A stretch of 64,000 nucleotides of DNA, from positions 52,036 through 116,035 of the forward strand of contig JBJMLA010000061.1 in the NCBI GenBank assembly GCA_045805505.1, in the 5' to 3' direction. Below are positions 16,591-24,882 of the stretch, piece after piece. Position 1 is the stretch's first letter. Every line of letters begins with the position of its first letter. Under the pieces are notes generated by a model. That model was not told the origin of the DNA and did no database searches. It saw only the letters and a list, made by a program, of their open reading frames with translations. Both the position numbers and the translations under genes were made by a program. Source of the stretch: BP-464 sp045805505 (GTDB lineage: Bacteria > Actinomycetota > Thermoleophilia > Solirubrobacterales > Solirubrobacteraceae).

Positions 16591-17739
16591 GTGGCCGACC
16601 GCCTGCGCATCCTGCACGCCGTGGAGTTCTACGCGCCCTCCGTCGGCGGCGCGCAGGAGGTCGTGCGCCAGGTCTCCGAGCGCCTCGCCGCCCGCGGCCA
16701 CGAGGTCACGGTGGCCACCACCGCCCTGCCCGGCCGCACCGCCGGCGAGATCGCCGGGGTCCGGATCGCCGGCTTCGACGTCGCCGGCAACGCCGTGCGC
16801 GGCATGACGGGCGACGTCGAGGGCTACCGCCGCTTCGTCCGCGACGGGGAGTTCGACGTCGTCATGACCTACGCCGCGCAGCAGTGGACGACCGACGCGC
16901 TCCTCGACGTGCTCGCGGAGGTCCCCGGCCGCCGCATCCTCGCGCCCTGCGGGTTCTCCGGACTTCACGACCCGGCCTACGCGGGCTACTTCGCCGGGCT
17001 GCGCGAGCAGCTCGCCGGCTTCGACGAGCTCATCCTGCACACCGAGGACTACATCGATGCGCGGTTCGTGCGCGAGGCGGGCTACGGCGACCGCGTCGCC
17101 GTCGTGCCCAACGGCGCCGACGAGCACGAGTTCTCCACGCTGCCGGCGCGCGGCGCCTTCCGACGCCGCCACGGCGTCCCCGCCGACGCGCCGCTGGCGC
17201 TCACCGTCGGCGGCCACACAGGCCTCAAGGGCCACTCGCAGGCGATGACCGCGATGCGGCACGCCCCCGGCGCCGGCGGCAGCGTGCTGGCCATCGTCGG
17301 CAACACGCCGACGGGGCGAGGATGCCGCCCGCGCTGCGCGGTCGAGGCGCGCGTCTCGCGCGTCCTGCGTCCGGGCCGTCGCGTGGTGCTCGCCGACCCG
17401 CCGCGAGCCGGGGTCCTGGAGGCCTACGCCGACGCCGACGTCTTCCTGTTCTGCTCGCGCGTGGAGTGCTCGCCGATCGTGCTCTTCGAGGCGCTCGCCG
17501 CCGGGCTGCCGTTCGTGTCGGTCGACGTCGGCAACGCCGCCGAGATCGCCGCATGGAGCGGCGGCGGCGTGGTCGTCGGCTCCGACGAGGAGGTCCCGGC
17601 CGCGCTCGGCGCGCTGCTGGCCGATCCCGACCGGCGCCGCGAGCTCGGCGCCCGCGGCAGGGCCGCCTGGCAGGAGCGCTACACGTGGGAGGCCGTCGCC
17701 GCCCGCTACGAGGCGGTCTACACGAAGGTGCCCGCGTGA
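16591..17739 (+). CDS. GT4 family glycosyltransferase
   Basis: A 382-residue GT-B enzyme. It begins RLRILHAVEFYAPSVGGAQE, a typical N-lobe with the glycine loop. The donor lobe is ALTVGGHTGLKGHSQAM, and the EX7E-like block is CSPIVLFEALAAGLPFV. The GTG at 16591 follows the shared divergent promoter by 8 nt; the in-frame TTG at 16582 overlaps the -10 box. It is coupled to the following GT2 by a GTGA overlap. Substrates are unknown. Confidence 0.87.
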   Translation: MADRLRILHAVEFYAPSVGGAQEVVRQVSERLAARGHEVTVATTALPGRTAGEIAGVRIAGFDVAGNAVRGMTGDVEGYRRFVRDGEFDVVMTYAAQQWTTDALLDVLAEVPGRRILAPCGFSGLHDPAYAGYFAGLREQLAGFDELILHTEDYIDARFVREAGYGDRVAVVPNGADEHEFSTLPARGAFRRRHGVPADAPLALTVGGHTGLKGHSQAMTAMRHAPGAGGSVLAIVGNTPTGRGCRPRCAVEARVSRVLRPGRRVVLADPPRAGVLEAYADADVFLFCSRVECSPIVLFEALAAGLPFVSVDVGNAAEIAAWSGGGVVVGSDEEVPAALGALLADPDRRRELGARGRAAWQERYTWEAVAARYEAVYTKVPA

Positions 17740-18686
17740 GCGGCCGGATCGCCGCCGTCGTGCTCGCCCGCGACCGGCCCGCGATGACGCGCGAGACGAT
17801 CGATGCCCTGCTGGTGCAGGAGCCCGCGGCCGACACGCTGGTGCTCATCGACAACGCGGCGACCCCGGAGGTGCGCGCGACCCTCGAGGAAGCCGCGGCC
17901 CGCCACCCGGACGGCCACGTGGTCAGCAGCGCGGAGAACCTCGGCTGCGCGGGCGGCTACGAGCTCGGCCTGCGCCACGTCCTCGACAACGTCGACGCGG
18001 AGTTCCTGTGCGGCTTCGACGACGACGCCACGCCGCTGCCGGGCTGCCTGGGCGCGCTGCGCGACGCGGCGCAACGCCTGCCCGCCGTCGGCGCGGTCGG
18101 CGCCGTCGCCCACGCGGCCGACGGACGGCTCGCCTGGCCGATGTACGTCGACGGCGAGGACGGGCCGGTCAGCACCGTCGACGAGGTTCGCGCGCTGGCG
18201 GGCCGCCGCTCGTCGCTGCCGGTCCACAACCTCGCCTGGCAGGGGATGATGTTCCCGACCGAGGTGCTGCGCCGCCACGGCCTGCCGTGGGGCGCGCTGT
18301 TCCTGCAGTACGAGGACATCGAGCTCGGGCTGCGACTGCGCCGCGCGGGCCTGCACAGCTACCTCGTGCCCGAGGCGGAGTGCCGGCACCCGGCGCCGCC
18401 GCCGGCGCGCGCCGTCCGCCTGCTCGGCCGCCAGATCGACGTGACCCGCCAGAGCGCCGCGAAGGAGTACCTGACGCTGCGCAACGGCCTGGTCGTGCGC
18501 CGCCGCTACGACGGATTGCGCTTCTGGTACGGGACGGGCCCGTTCGTGATCCTGCGCGGTGTGCTCAGCGCCTTCGCGATGGACGTGCCGCTGCGCAAGG
18601 CCCTGCGCCACGTCGTGGTGCAGGGCATCGCCGACGCGGTCCGCGGGCGCCTGGGCCCGCCGCCGCCCGGCACCGCGCGGCTCTAG
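17736..18686 (+). CDS. GT2 glycosyltransferase, GlfT2/rhamnosyltransferase-like
   Basis: A 316-residue GT2 of the subgroup with galactofuranosyl- and rhamnosyltransferases. Motifs are VLIDNAATPEVRATLEE, SSAENLGCAGGYELGL, FLCGFDDDATPLPG (metal-binding aspartates) and LFLQYEDIELGLRLRRAG, the conserved D-x-E-x-x-x-R acceptor block. The C-terminal ~80 residues are basic and amphipathic, as for membrane association. It starts in the GTGA overlap with the GT4 before it. It shares its CTAG stop with the convergent gene at 18683. Confidence 0.85.
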   Translation: MSGRIAAVVLARDRPAMTRETIDALLVQEPAADTLVLIDNAATPEVRATLEEAAARHPDGHVVSSAENLGCAGGYELGLRHVLDNVDAEFLCGFDDDATPLPGCLGALRDAAQRLPAVGAVGAVAHAADGRLAWPMYVDGEDGPVSTVDEVRALAGRRSSLPVHNLAWQGMMFPTEVLRRHGLPWGALFLQYEDIELGLRLRRAGLHSYLVPEAECRHPAPPPARAVRLLGRQIDVTRQSAAKEYLTLRNGLVVRRRYDGLRFWYGTGPFVILRGVLSAFAMDVPLRKALRHVVVQGIADAVRGRLGPPPPGTARL

Positions 18687-19465
18687 CCGCGGCCCTGCCG
18701 CATCGCGCGGTAGGCCAGGACGATGCCGCGGCTGACCGCCTGGTTGATGCCCACCGCGACCGGATGCCCCGCCCCGTGCTCGCGCGCGTTCTGGGCGTGC
18801 TCGGCGAACTGCGTCTCGAACCCCGTCATCGACAGCGACTGGCCGGCCATGCGGAAGGCGGCGAGCGGCTCGTCGATGACCACGGGCGCCTCGCGGCGCG
18901 CGAGCTTGAGCCACAGGTCGTAGTCCATCGAGTAGGAGAAGCGCTCGTCGAAGCCGCCGAGCTCGAGCAGCGTCTCGCGGCGGATGAACGTCGCCGGCGC
19001 CGCGATGAAGTTCTGGACGAGCAGCGAGCGGTGGCTGTAGTGGCGCAGGAACCAGCGCTTGTAGGCGGTCACCCGCGAGCGGATCTCGGCGCCCTCGTCG
19101 TCGACGATCCGCACGGGTGCCGTCACCCACAGCGCGGCGGGCCGGCGGGCCAGCGCGTCGCGCACGCGCGCCAGCGCACCGGGCAGGTAGTAGTCGTCGG
19201 CGTTGAGCCAGCCGACCAGGTCGCCGCGCGCGGCGGCGATGCCCTTGTTCATCGCATCGGACAGCCCGCGGTCGGGCTCGCTGGTGAAGCGCACGCCGTC
19301 GGCGCGCTCGAGGATCTCGACGGTCCCGTCGGTCGAGCCGCCGTCGACGACCACGTGCTCGACGAGCTCGCCGAGGCCCTGGTCGCGGACGCTGCGCAGC
19401 GTCTCCTCGATGGTGGCCGCCGCGTTCAGGCACGGCGTGACGACGCTGACGAGCGGGCTGCTCAC
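18683..19465 (-). CDS. GT2 family glycosyltransferase
   Basis: A 260-residue GT-A enzyme. Motifs are LVSVVTPCLNAAATIEETLR, VVDGGSTDGTVEILE, the metal motif WLNADDYYLPGA, and RYSMDYDLWLK-like acceptor residues (FSYSMDYDLWLKLARR). The GTG start overlaps the stop of the CgeB-like gene (GTGA). That pattern suggests the short unit 20454 to 18683. It resembles enzymes that extend glycans one residue at a time from a nucleotide sugar. Specificity is unknown. Confidence 0.86.
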   Translation of the reverse strand: MSSPLVSVVTPCLNAAATIEETLRSVRDQGLGELVEHVVVDGGSTDGTVEILERADGVRFTSEPDRGLSDAMNKGIAAARGDLVGWLNADDYYLPGALARVRDALARRPAALWVTAPVRIVDDEGAEIRSRVTAYKRWFLRHYSHRSLLVQNFIAAPATFIRRETLLELGGFDERFSYSMDYDLWLKLARREAPVVIDEPLAAFRMAGQSLSMTGFETQFAEHAQNAREHGAGHPVAVGINQAVSRGIVLAYRAMRQGRG

Positions 19466-20454
19466 AGACCCAGCGCGGCGAAGATCGCCGCGAAGCGATG
19501 GTCGTAGGTGTGCTCGCGCAGCACGCGCTGGTAGCCCGCCTCGGCGACGGCCGCGCGCTGCTCCTCGTTGGCCAGCCACCAGCTGACCTTCTCGACGAGC
19601 TCGTCCTCGGAGTCATAGACGCCGATCTCGCGGTCGTAGGCGAAGTAGCGCTCGAGGTGCGGGAGCCGCTCGGTGAGCAGGAAGCCGCCGCACCCCGGCA
19701 CCTCGAAGTTGCGGCCCTTGATCTGCGGCGGCCGCGGCGCCGGCGCGCGGCCAAGCAGCTTGCCGACACGCGAGCGCAGGGTGGTCGGCGGCGTCGAGGA
19801 GTTCGAGAGGTTGAGGTTCACGCGGCTCGACGCGAACACCCGCACCATCCCGTCGTGGTCGAGGCGGCCGCTCGGCCAGCCGGTCCCCCAGCACTCGACC
19901 TGCAGGCCCGCCGCGCGCAGGCCGTCGATGACGTCCTTGCGGTTGCCGTGCGGCTGGCCGACGAACGTGACGTCGTGCTGCGTGGTCTCGGTCACCCGCG
20001 TGTAGGCGTAGCGGTTGCAGGCCCACTGCGACAGCAGGACGTTGTCGATCCCCGCCGCCGCGTAGCGGGGCAGCGAGTCCTCGTCGGTGGTCACCGCGAG
20101 GTCGAGCGCCGGCGCGAGATGACGGCTGAAGTCGTCGAAGCGCCAGTGGTCGTCGGCGAACCAGTTGACGGTGGGGTGGCCGCCCTCGCGGCGCACGCCC
20201 TCGAGCGTGGCGGTGTCGATCTCGTCGGTGAACAGGCAGAAGAAGGCGACGTCGGCCTTCGTCTCGGCCGCCGTGGACAGCAACTCGCGGCGCATGGCCT
20301 CGTTGCCGACCGCCTTGGAACGCTCCATGAAGTCGAAGGCCACGACGTCGTGGCCCATCCCCTCCAGCGAGCTGCGGAAGTTGGTCTCCTCGAAGGACAG
20401 CCCGCGACTCGGGATGCCGTAGTCGTGGGCCATCCCCACGTACAGAATGCGCAT
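19462..20454 (-). CDS. CgeB-like/DUF3880-type glycosyltransferase
   Basis: A 330-residue GT-B-like protein of the CgeB/spore-maturation type. The N-terminal lobe starts MRILYVGMAHDYGIPSR. The C-terminal lobe has VTFVGQPHGNRKDVIDGLR, VECWGTGWPSG, SSRVNLNLSNSS and IKGRNFEVPGCGGFLLTE. The last block is the family's glycan-transferase signature. ATG at 20454 is 9 nt downstream of a TAGACT box that contains the previous gene's stop. It is coupled to the GT2 at 18683. Enzyme activity is inferred from the fold only. Confidence 0.8.
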   Translation of the reverse strand: MRILYVGMAHDYGIPSRGLSFEETNFRSSLEGMGHDVVAFDFMERSKAVGNEAMRRELLSTAAETKADVAFFCLFTDEIDTATLEGVRREGGHPTVNWFADDHWRFDDFSRHLAPALDLAVTTDEDSLPRYAAAGIDNVLLSQWACNRYAYTRVTETTQHDVTFVGQPHGNRKDVIDGLRAAGLQVECWGTGWPSGRLDHDGMVRVFASSRVNLNLSNSSTPPTTLRSRVGKLLGRAPAPRPPQIKGRNFEVPGCGGFLLTERLPHLERYFAYDREIGVYDSEDELVEKVSWWLANEEQRAAVAEAGYQRVLREHTYDHRFAAIFAALGL

Positions 20455-20463
20455 GCCCTGGCG

Positions 20464-20469
20464 AGTCTA
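20464..20469 (-). promoter_or_regulatory. -10 box TAGACT built on the upstream stop codon
   Basis: On the minus strand TAGACT (20469-20464) includes the TAG stop (20469-20467) of the methyltransferase gene. It lies 9 nt before the ATG at 20454. Confidence 0.5.
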
Positions 20470-21165
20470 GGCGCGGCGCAGGTGCTGCTCGAGCCGCCGC
20501 CGGCGCCGTCCCATGGCCCGTGCGCGCAGGCTCGTGGAGACCGTCAGCGCGTAGCTCAGGGGCCGATCCAGCGCGTCGAAGGCACGCTCGATGCGCCGGC
20601 CGGCCAGGTCGGCCTGCGGCAGCGGTGCGCCGCCGACCGTGCCCGTCATGTTCAGCGACACGTTCTTGCCGAAGGGCAGCGGCGAATGCGATGCGTCGTT
20701 GGCGCCCACCTCCGCGAAGCGGTCGACCCGGCGGATGTCGCCGAAGCCGGCCTGATCGAGCAGCCACGCCAGCCACGGCTCGGTGAAGCCCGTCTTGTGG
20801 AAGTCGTACTCGTCCTTCTGGCCGCCGTAGATCGCGCCGACCCACGGGCTGTGGGGGGGCGTGAACCAGCCCTCCCGGTCGATGAGCATCCGCGCGATCG
20901 TGTCGAGGTCCGGCACGGCGATGAGCACCTTGCCGCCGGGCGCCAGCACCCGGCGCCAGTCGGCCAGCAGCGCGGGCACGTCGTCGGTGGCGAAGTGCTC
21001 GAGCAGATGCACCGCGTAGATCAGATTGACGCTGCCGTCCGCGAACGGCAGCGGCTGGGAGATGTCGGCCACCAGGTCGACGCCGGGGGCGTCGGGGAGC
21101 GCGTCGACGTTCGTGAAGCCCTCGAGGGGCAGGGTCCCGGACCCGAGGTTCAGCCAGACCGCCAT
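20467..21165 (-). CDS. class I SAM-dependent methyltransferase
   Basis: A 232-residue methyltransferase-like protein. The SAM loop is LNLGSGTLPLEGFTNVDALP at the N-terminus. It is followed by LIYAVHLLEHF and WRRVLAPGGKVLIAVPDLD, the order seen in Methyltransf_11-type proteins that act on small molecules or glycan ends. The ATG at 21165 is 7 nt downstream of a TACCAT box. It is a single gene by promoter logic, sitting between FkbM and CgeB-like genes. The target is unknown; a glycan or sugar-nucleotide substrate is inferred from context. Confidence 0.82.
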   Translation of the reverse strand: MAVWLNLGSGTLPLEGFTNVDALPDAPGVDLVADISQPLPFADGSVNLIYAVHLLEHFATDDVPALLADWRRVLAPGGKVLIAVPDLDTIARMLIDREGWFTPPHSPWVGAIYGGQKDEYDFHKTGFTEPWLAWLLDQAGFGDIRRVDRFAEVGANDASHSPLPFGKNVSLNMTGTVGGAPLPQADLAGRRIERAFDALDRPLSYALTVSTSLRARAMGRRRRRLEQHLRRA

Positions 21166-21172
21166 GGGCGCG

Positions 21173-21178
21173 ATGGTA
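21173..21178 (-). promoter_or_regulatory. -10 box TACCAT for the methyltransferase at 21165
   Basis: On the minus strand TACCAT is followed by exactly 7 nt and the ATG at 21165, the spacing that recurs through this locus. Confidence 0.55.
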
Positions 21179-21188
21179 CTTCCGGGCG

Positions 21189-21887
21189 TCAGGTGGCGCG
21201 GCGGGCTTCGAGCGCCGCGGCCACCCGGCTGGTCCGGTAGGCCTCGCGCAGCCGCCGCAGGGGCCCGAGGCGCCCGCGGACGTACAGCGCGTCGCCCCAG
21301 TCGGCGCCCGTCCAGCGCGTCGCCACGCGCCGCAGCCCGTGGCCGGCGAGGAACTCGTCGATGTCGCCGACCAGCGCGCAGCCCGCGTAGACCTCCGCGC
21401 GGTTGACCTCGGTGTAGACGATGTCGATCTGCGCCAGCAGGGCGGCCGCGCCCTTCAGCGCCCGCAGCTCGGCGCCCTGGAGGTCGATGTTGAGCATGTT
21501 CAGCCCGCTGACGTCGTGGTCGGCGGCGAGCGCGTCGACCGTCGTCGTCTCGAGCGCCAGCTCGTGGCTGACCTCGACGTCGGGGTAGTGCTGCTTGTGC
21601 GTTCCGAGCTCGAGGATCGAGGACGCCTGGGAGTAGCTGGTGACGTGGAAGTCCACCTTGCGCCCGGCGACCTCGTCGATCAGGGCGACGACGACCTCGT
21701 GACCGCGCGGCTCGACCGCGCCGCGCAGCTGCTCGGCGAGCTCCGGGTTGCCCTCGACCCACAGGACCCTGCCGATGCCGGCGGCCGCGTAGCTCTCGGC
21801 CTCCTCGCCCAGGTGCGCGCCGAGATGCAGCACTCCGGTGGGCCGGATGCCGTACCAGCTGATGAGCTTGTCGAGGGGGATCAGCAC
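21189..21887 (-). CDS. FkbM family methyltransferase
   Basis: A 232-residue FkbM-type O-methyltransferase. Landmarks are GVLHLGAHLGEEAESYAAAG (SAM loop), RVLWVEGNPELAE, then LNMLNIDLQGAELRALKGA (the family's N-I-D-x-x-G-x-E-x-x-x-L-x-G-A block) and IVYTEVNRAEVYAG. FkbM relatives O-methylate sugars or hydroxyls on secondary metabolites and glycans. The GTG start lies 7 bases inside the end of the Gmd-like gene, so this is the last gene of the fucose unit. A 2-O- or 3-O-methyl-fucose product is possible but unproven. Confidence 0.87.
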   Translation of the reverse strand: MLIPLDKLISWYGIRPTGVLHLGAHLGEEAESYAAAGIGRVLWVEGNPELAEQLRGAVEPRGHEVVVALIDEVAGRKVDFHVTSYSQASSILELGTHKQHYPDVEVSHELALETTTVDALAADHDVSGLNMLNIDLQGAELRALKGAAALLAQIDIVYTEVNRAEVYAGCALVGDIDEFLAGHGLRRVATRWTGADWGDALYVRGRLGPLRRLREAYRTSRVAAALEARRAT

Positions 21888-22849
21888 GCGGCGATGCCCT
21901 GCGCGGCGCGCAGCTCGCGCAGGTCGGTCTCGACCATGGCCGCGATCATCTCCTCGAAGCTCGTCCGCGGCTGCCAGCCGAGCTGCTCGACCGCGCGCGC
22001 CGGATCGCCGACCAGCGCGACCGGGTCGACGGGGCGCACGAACTCCGGGTCGACGACGACGTGGGGCTCGTACTCGAGCTCGACGTGGGCGAACGCGGTG
22101 GCCACCATGTCGCGGACGGTCCGTGAGACGCCCGACGCGATGACGAAGTCCTCGCCCTGCTCCTGCTGGAGCATCAGCCACATGGCCTCGACGACGTCAC
22201 CGGCGAACGACCAGTCGCGCGTCGCGTCGAGGTTGCCCAGCCGCAGCTCGGAGGCCAGGCCGAGCTTGATCGCCGCCGCGGTGCGGGTGATCTTGCGGGA
22301 GACGAACTCCGGCGGCCGGCGCGGCGACTCGTGGTTGTAGAGGATCCCGCTCGACGCGTGCAGCCCGTAGTTCTCGCGGTAGGTCGAGACCATCAGGTGG
22401 CCGTAGAGCTTGGCCACCGCGTACGGGTTGTGCGGCTTGAACGGCGAGTCCTCGTTCTGCGGCGACTCGGTGGTCGCGCCGAAGATCTCCGACGTCGAGG
22501 CCTGGTAGATGCGGATGTGCGGGTTGGTGATCCGCACCGCCTCGAGCATGAACGTCACGCCGACCGCGGTGAACTGGGCGGTCATCACGGGCTGGCGCCA
22601 GGACGCCGGGACGAACGACGTCGCGGCGAGGTTGTAGAGCTCGTCGGGCTCGGAGGCCTGGATGGCGCCCAGCAGCGAGATCTGGTCGAGCAGGTCGGCC
22701 TGGATGAGCTGGACGTCGTCGCGGACGGCCGTCAGGTTCTCGTAGTGGCCGCTGGGCGAGCCGCGGACGATGCCGAAGACCTCGTAGCCCTTCGACAGCA
22801 GCAGCTCGGCCAGGTACGAGCCGTCCTGGCCGGCGATGCCGGTGATCAG
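21881..22849 (-). CDS. second GDP-mannose 4,6-dehydratase-like SDR, apparent CTG start
   Basis: A 322-residue extended SDR close to Gmd. It has ITGIAGQDGSYLAELLLSKG (NADP loop), STSEIFGA (Ser/Thr-x-Glu) and NPYAVAKLYGH (Tyr-x3-Lys), plus the Gmd-type RKITRTAAAIKLG loop. It differs from the canonical copy at 23795 around the active site, so it may be a second dehydratase or a reductase/epimerase of the 4-keto sugar. No ATG, GTG or TTG exists in frame for about 70 codons upstream. The CTG at 22849, inside a CTGA overlap with fcl, puts the NADP loop at the N-terminus as expected. Confidence 0.8.
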   Translation of the reverse strand: MITGIAGQDGSYLAELLLSKGYEVFGIVRGSPSGHYENLTAVRDDVQLIQADLLDQISLLGAIQASEPDELYNLAATSFVPASWRQPVMTAQFTAVGVTFMLEAVRITNPHIRIYQASTSEIFGATTESPQNEDSPFKPHNPYAVAKLYGHLMVSTYRENYGLHASSGILYNHESPRRPPEFVSRKITRTAAAIKLGLASELRLGNLDATRDWSFAGDVVEAMWLMLQQEQGEDFVIASGVSRTVRDMVATAFAHVELEYEPHVVVDPEFVRPVDPVALVGDPARAVEQLGWQPRTSFEEMIAAMVETDLRELRAAQGIAAC

Positions 22850-23811
22850 TGCGCGAGGGATGCGCCCTGCTCCCGGAAGCTCTCGATCGTGCGGGCCAGG
22901 CCCTCTTCGAGCGAGACGACGGGGCCGTAGCCCATGAGCTCCCGGGCGCGGGTGATGTCGAGGAAGCGCTTGGGCTGGCCGTCGGGCTTGGTCGGATCCC
23001 ACACCGTCTCGCCCTCGAAGCCGACGAGCCGCTCGATGGTCTCGGCGAGGTCCTTGATGCGCGTCTCGACGCCGGTGCCGACGTTGACCGGCTCGGAGAC
23101 CTCGAGGCGCTCGGCGGCCAGGAGCAGCGCGCGCGAGGCGTCGTCGACATAGAGGAACTCGCGCGACGGCGAGCCCGTCCCCCACAGCGTGACCGTGGCG
23201 TCGCCGCGGTCGGACGCCTCGACGTACTTGCGGATCATCGCGGCGATGACGTGCGAGCTCTCGAGGTCGAAGTTGTCGTTGGGCCCGTAGAGGTTGGCGA
23301 CGATCGGCACACAGGAGTCGAAGCCGTACTGGCGCCGGTAGGCGTCGGACAGCACGAGCATCATCTTCTTGGCGAGACCGTACGGCGCGTTGGACTCCTC
23401 GGGGTAGCCGTTCCAGAGGTTGTCCTCGTTGAACGGCGCCTCGACGAACTTCGGGTAGGCGCAGACGGTGCACGCCGAGACGAGCTTGGCCACGCCGGCC
23501 TGCCGCGCCTGCTCGAAGATGTTGCCCGTCATCATCATGTTGTCGTAGACGAGCGGCGCCGGGTTCTCGCGGTTGTAGCCGATGCCCCCCACGTTGGCGG
23601 CCAGGTGGACGACCACCTCGGCGCCATCGACGGCCTCGCGTGTCGCCTGCGCGTCGCGCAGGTCGAAGTCGGCCGAGCGGATGATCTTGACCTCGGCGCC
23701 GAGCGCGTCGAGGTCGCGCGTGACCGCGGTCCCCAGGAAGCCGGCGCCACCGGTGACGGTGACGGCCTTGCCGTCCCAGAACTCGCGCGTGGGCTCAGCC
23801 ACGGTGCTCAC
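22846..23811 (-). CDS. fcl: GDP-L-fucose synthase
   Basis: A 321-residue 3,5-epimerase/4-reductase that turns GDP-4-keto-6-deoxy-mannose into GDP-L-fucose using NADPH. The coenzyme loop is VTGGAGFLGTAVTRDL. HLAANVGGIGYNRENPAPL is the family block. LVSACTVCAYPKF carries the catalytic Ser and Cys, and APYGLAKKMML the Tyr and Lys. GTG at 23811 starts 17 bases inside gmd; a GTG at 23802 is the alternative. Order gmd-fcl-gmd-like-fkbM on one strand suggests one operon from the promoter at 24825. It supplies the GT11 enzyme at 11442. Confidence 0.93.
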   Translation of the reverse strand: MSTVAEPTREFWDGKAVTVTGGAGFLGTAVTRDLDALGAEVKIIRSADFDLRDAQATREAVDGAEVVVHLAANVGGIGYNRENPAPLVYDNMMMTGNIFEQARQAGVAKLVSACTVCAYPKFVEAPFNEDNLWNGYPEESNAPYGLAKKMMLVLSDAYRRQYGFDSCVPIVANLYGPNDNFDLESSHVIAAMIRKYVEASDRGDATVTLWGTGSPSREFLYVDDASRALLLAAERLEVSEPVNVGTGVETRIKDLAETIERLVGFEGETVWDPTKPDGQPKRFLDITRARELMGYGPVVSLEEGLARTIESFREQGASLAH

Positions 23812-24817
23812 CCAGCCGGATGCCGCGGCCCGCCATCTGGTCCTCGAGCAGCTTGACGTCGGACTCGACCATGATCCGGACGAGGTCCTTGAAGGTGGTC
23901 GTCGGCTCCCAGCCCAGCTTCTCCTTGGCCTTGCTGGGGTCGCCCTGCAACGCGTCGACCTCGGCCGGGCGCAGGTAGCGCGGGTCGAACTCGACGACCT
24001 TCTCCCAGTCCATGTCGAGCATCTTGGCGCTCTCGTCGAGGAACTCGCGGACGCTGTGCATCTCGCCCGTGGCGATCACGTAGTCCTCGGGCTCGTCCTG
24101 CTGGAGCATCCGCCACATCGCGTCGGTGTAGTCCGGGGCGTAGCCCCAGTCGCGCTCGGCGTCGAGGTTGCCCATGAACAGCTTCTCCTGCAGGCCCAGG
24201 TGGATCGCCGCCAGGCCGCGGGTGATCTTGCGCGTGACGAACGTCTCGCCGCGGCGCTCGGACTCGTGGTTGAAGAGGATCCCGTTGCTCGCGTGCATCC
24301 CGTAGGACTCGCGGTAGTTGACGGTGATCCAGAAGGCCTGGACCTTCGCGACGGCGTACGGGCTGCGCGGATGAAACGGCGTGTCCTCGCCCTGCGGGGG
24401 CGGTGTCGAGCCGAACATCTCCGAGCTCGACGCCTGGTAGAAGCGCGCGTTGACGCCGGCGTCGCGCATCGCCTCGAGCATGCGCACCGCGCCCATGCCG
24501 GTGACGTCGTTGGTGTACTCCGGGACGTCGTAGGAGACCCGCACGTGCGACTGCGCCGCGAGGTTGTAGACCTCGTCGGGCTGCAGCTCGTACATGAGGC
24601 GCACGAGGCGGCTGGAGTCCTGCAGGTCGCCGTGGTGCAGGAAGAGCTTGACGTCGGACTCGTGGCGGTCGCGGTAGATCGGGTCGATGCGCTCGGTGTT
24701 GAACGACGACGAGCGCCGGACGATGCCGTGGACCTCGTAGCCCTTGTCGAGGAGCTGCTCGGCGAGGAACGATCCGTCCTGGCCCGTGATGCCGGTGATC
24801 AGAGCTTTCTTTGACAC
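23795..24817 (-). CDS. gmd: GDP-mannose 4,6-dehydratase
   Basis: A 340-residue extended SDR converting GDP-D-mannose to GDP-4-keto-6-deoxy-D-mannose, the first step to GDP-L-fucose or GDP-rhamnose. Motifs are ALITGITGQDGSFLAEQLL, YQASSSEMFGS, SPYAVAKVQAFW and the tetramer/NADP loop GETFVTRKITRGLAAIHLG. The GTG at 24817 is chosen: a TAGCAT box ends 7 nt before it, and the protein then starts VSKKALITG. An in-frame GTG at 24835 overlaps that box. It is the first gene of the fucose unit and diverges from the gene at 24883. Confidence 0.94.
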   Translation of the reverse strand: MSKKALITGITGQDGSFLAEQLLDKGYEVHGIVRRSSSFNTERIDPIYRDRHESDVKLFLHHGDLQDSSRLVRLMYELQPDEVYNLAAQSHVRVSYDVPEYTNDVTGMGAVRMLEAMRDAGVNARFYQASSSEMFGSTPPPQGEDTPFHPRSPYAVAKVQAFWITVNYRESYGMHASNGILFNHESERRGETFVTRKITRGLAAIHLGLQEKLFMGNLDAERDWGYAPDYTDAMWRMLQQDEPEDYVIATGEMHSVREFLDESAKMLDMDWEKVVEFDPRYLRPAEVDALQGDPSKAKEKLGWEPTTTFKDLVRIMVESDVKLLEDQMAGRGIRLGEHRG

Positions 24818-24824
24818 CCGGGGG

Positions 24825-24830
24825 ATGCTA
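24825..24830 (-). promoter_or_regulatory. -10 box TAGCAT for gmd
   Basis: On the minus strand TAGCAT is followed by 7 nt and the GTG at 24817. It decides the gmd start. The divergent gene has an identical box at 24870. Confidence 0.6.
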
Positions 24831-24869
24831 GCCACGGGCGGCGCCGCGAGGGGGCGGTGAAGGCCTGCC

Positions 24870-24875
24870 TAGCAT
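24870..24875 (+). promoter_or_regulatory. -10 box TAGCAT for the gene at 24883
   Basis: TAGCAT, then 7 nt, then GTG at 24883. The ATG within the box at 24874 is therefore not the preferred start. It is a mirror of the gmd promoter, with about 39 bases between the two boxes. Confidence 0.58.
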
Positions 24876-24882
24876 GGGCTCC

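Noticed and set aside
24818..24835. Start of gmd at the GTG at 24835
   Set aside because: That GTG lies upstream of the TAGCAT box, which is correctly spaced only for 24817; Gmd proteins start a few residues before ALITG.
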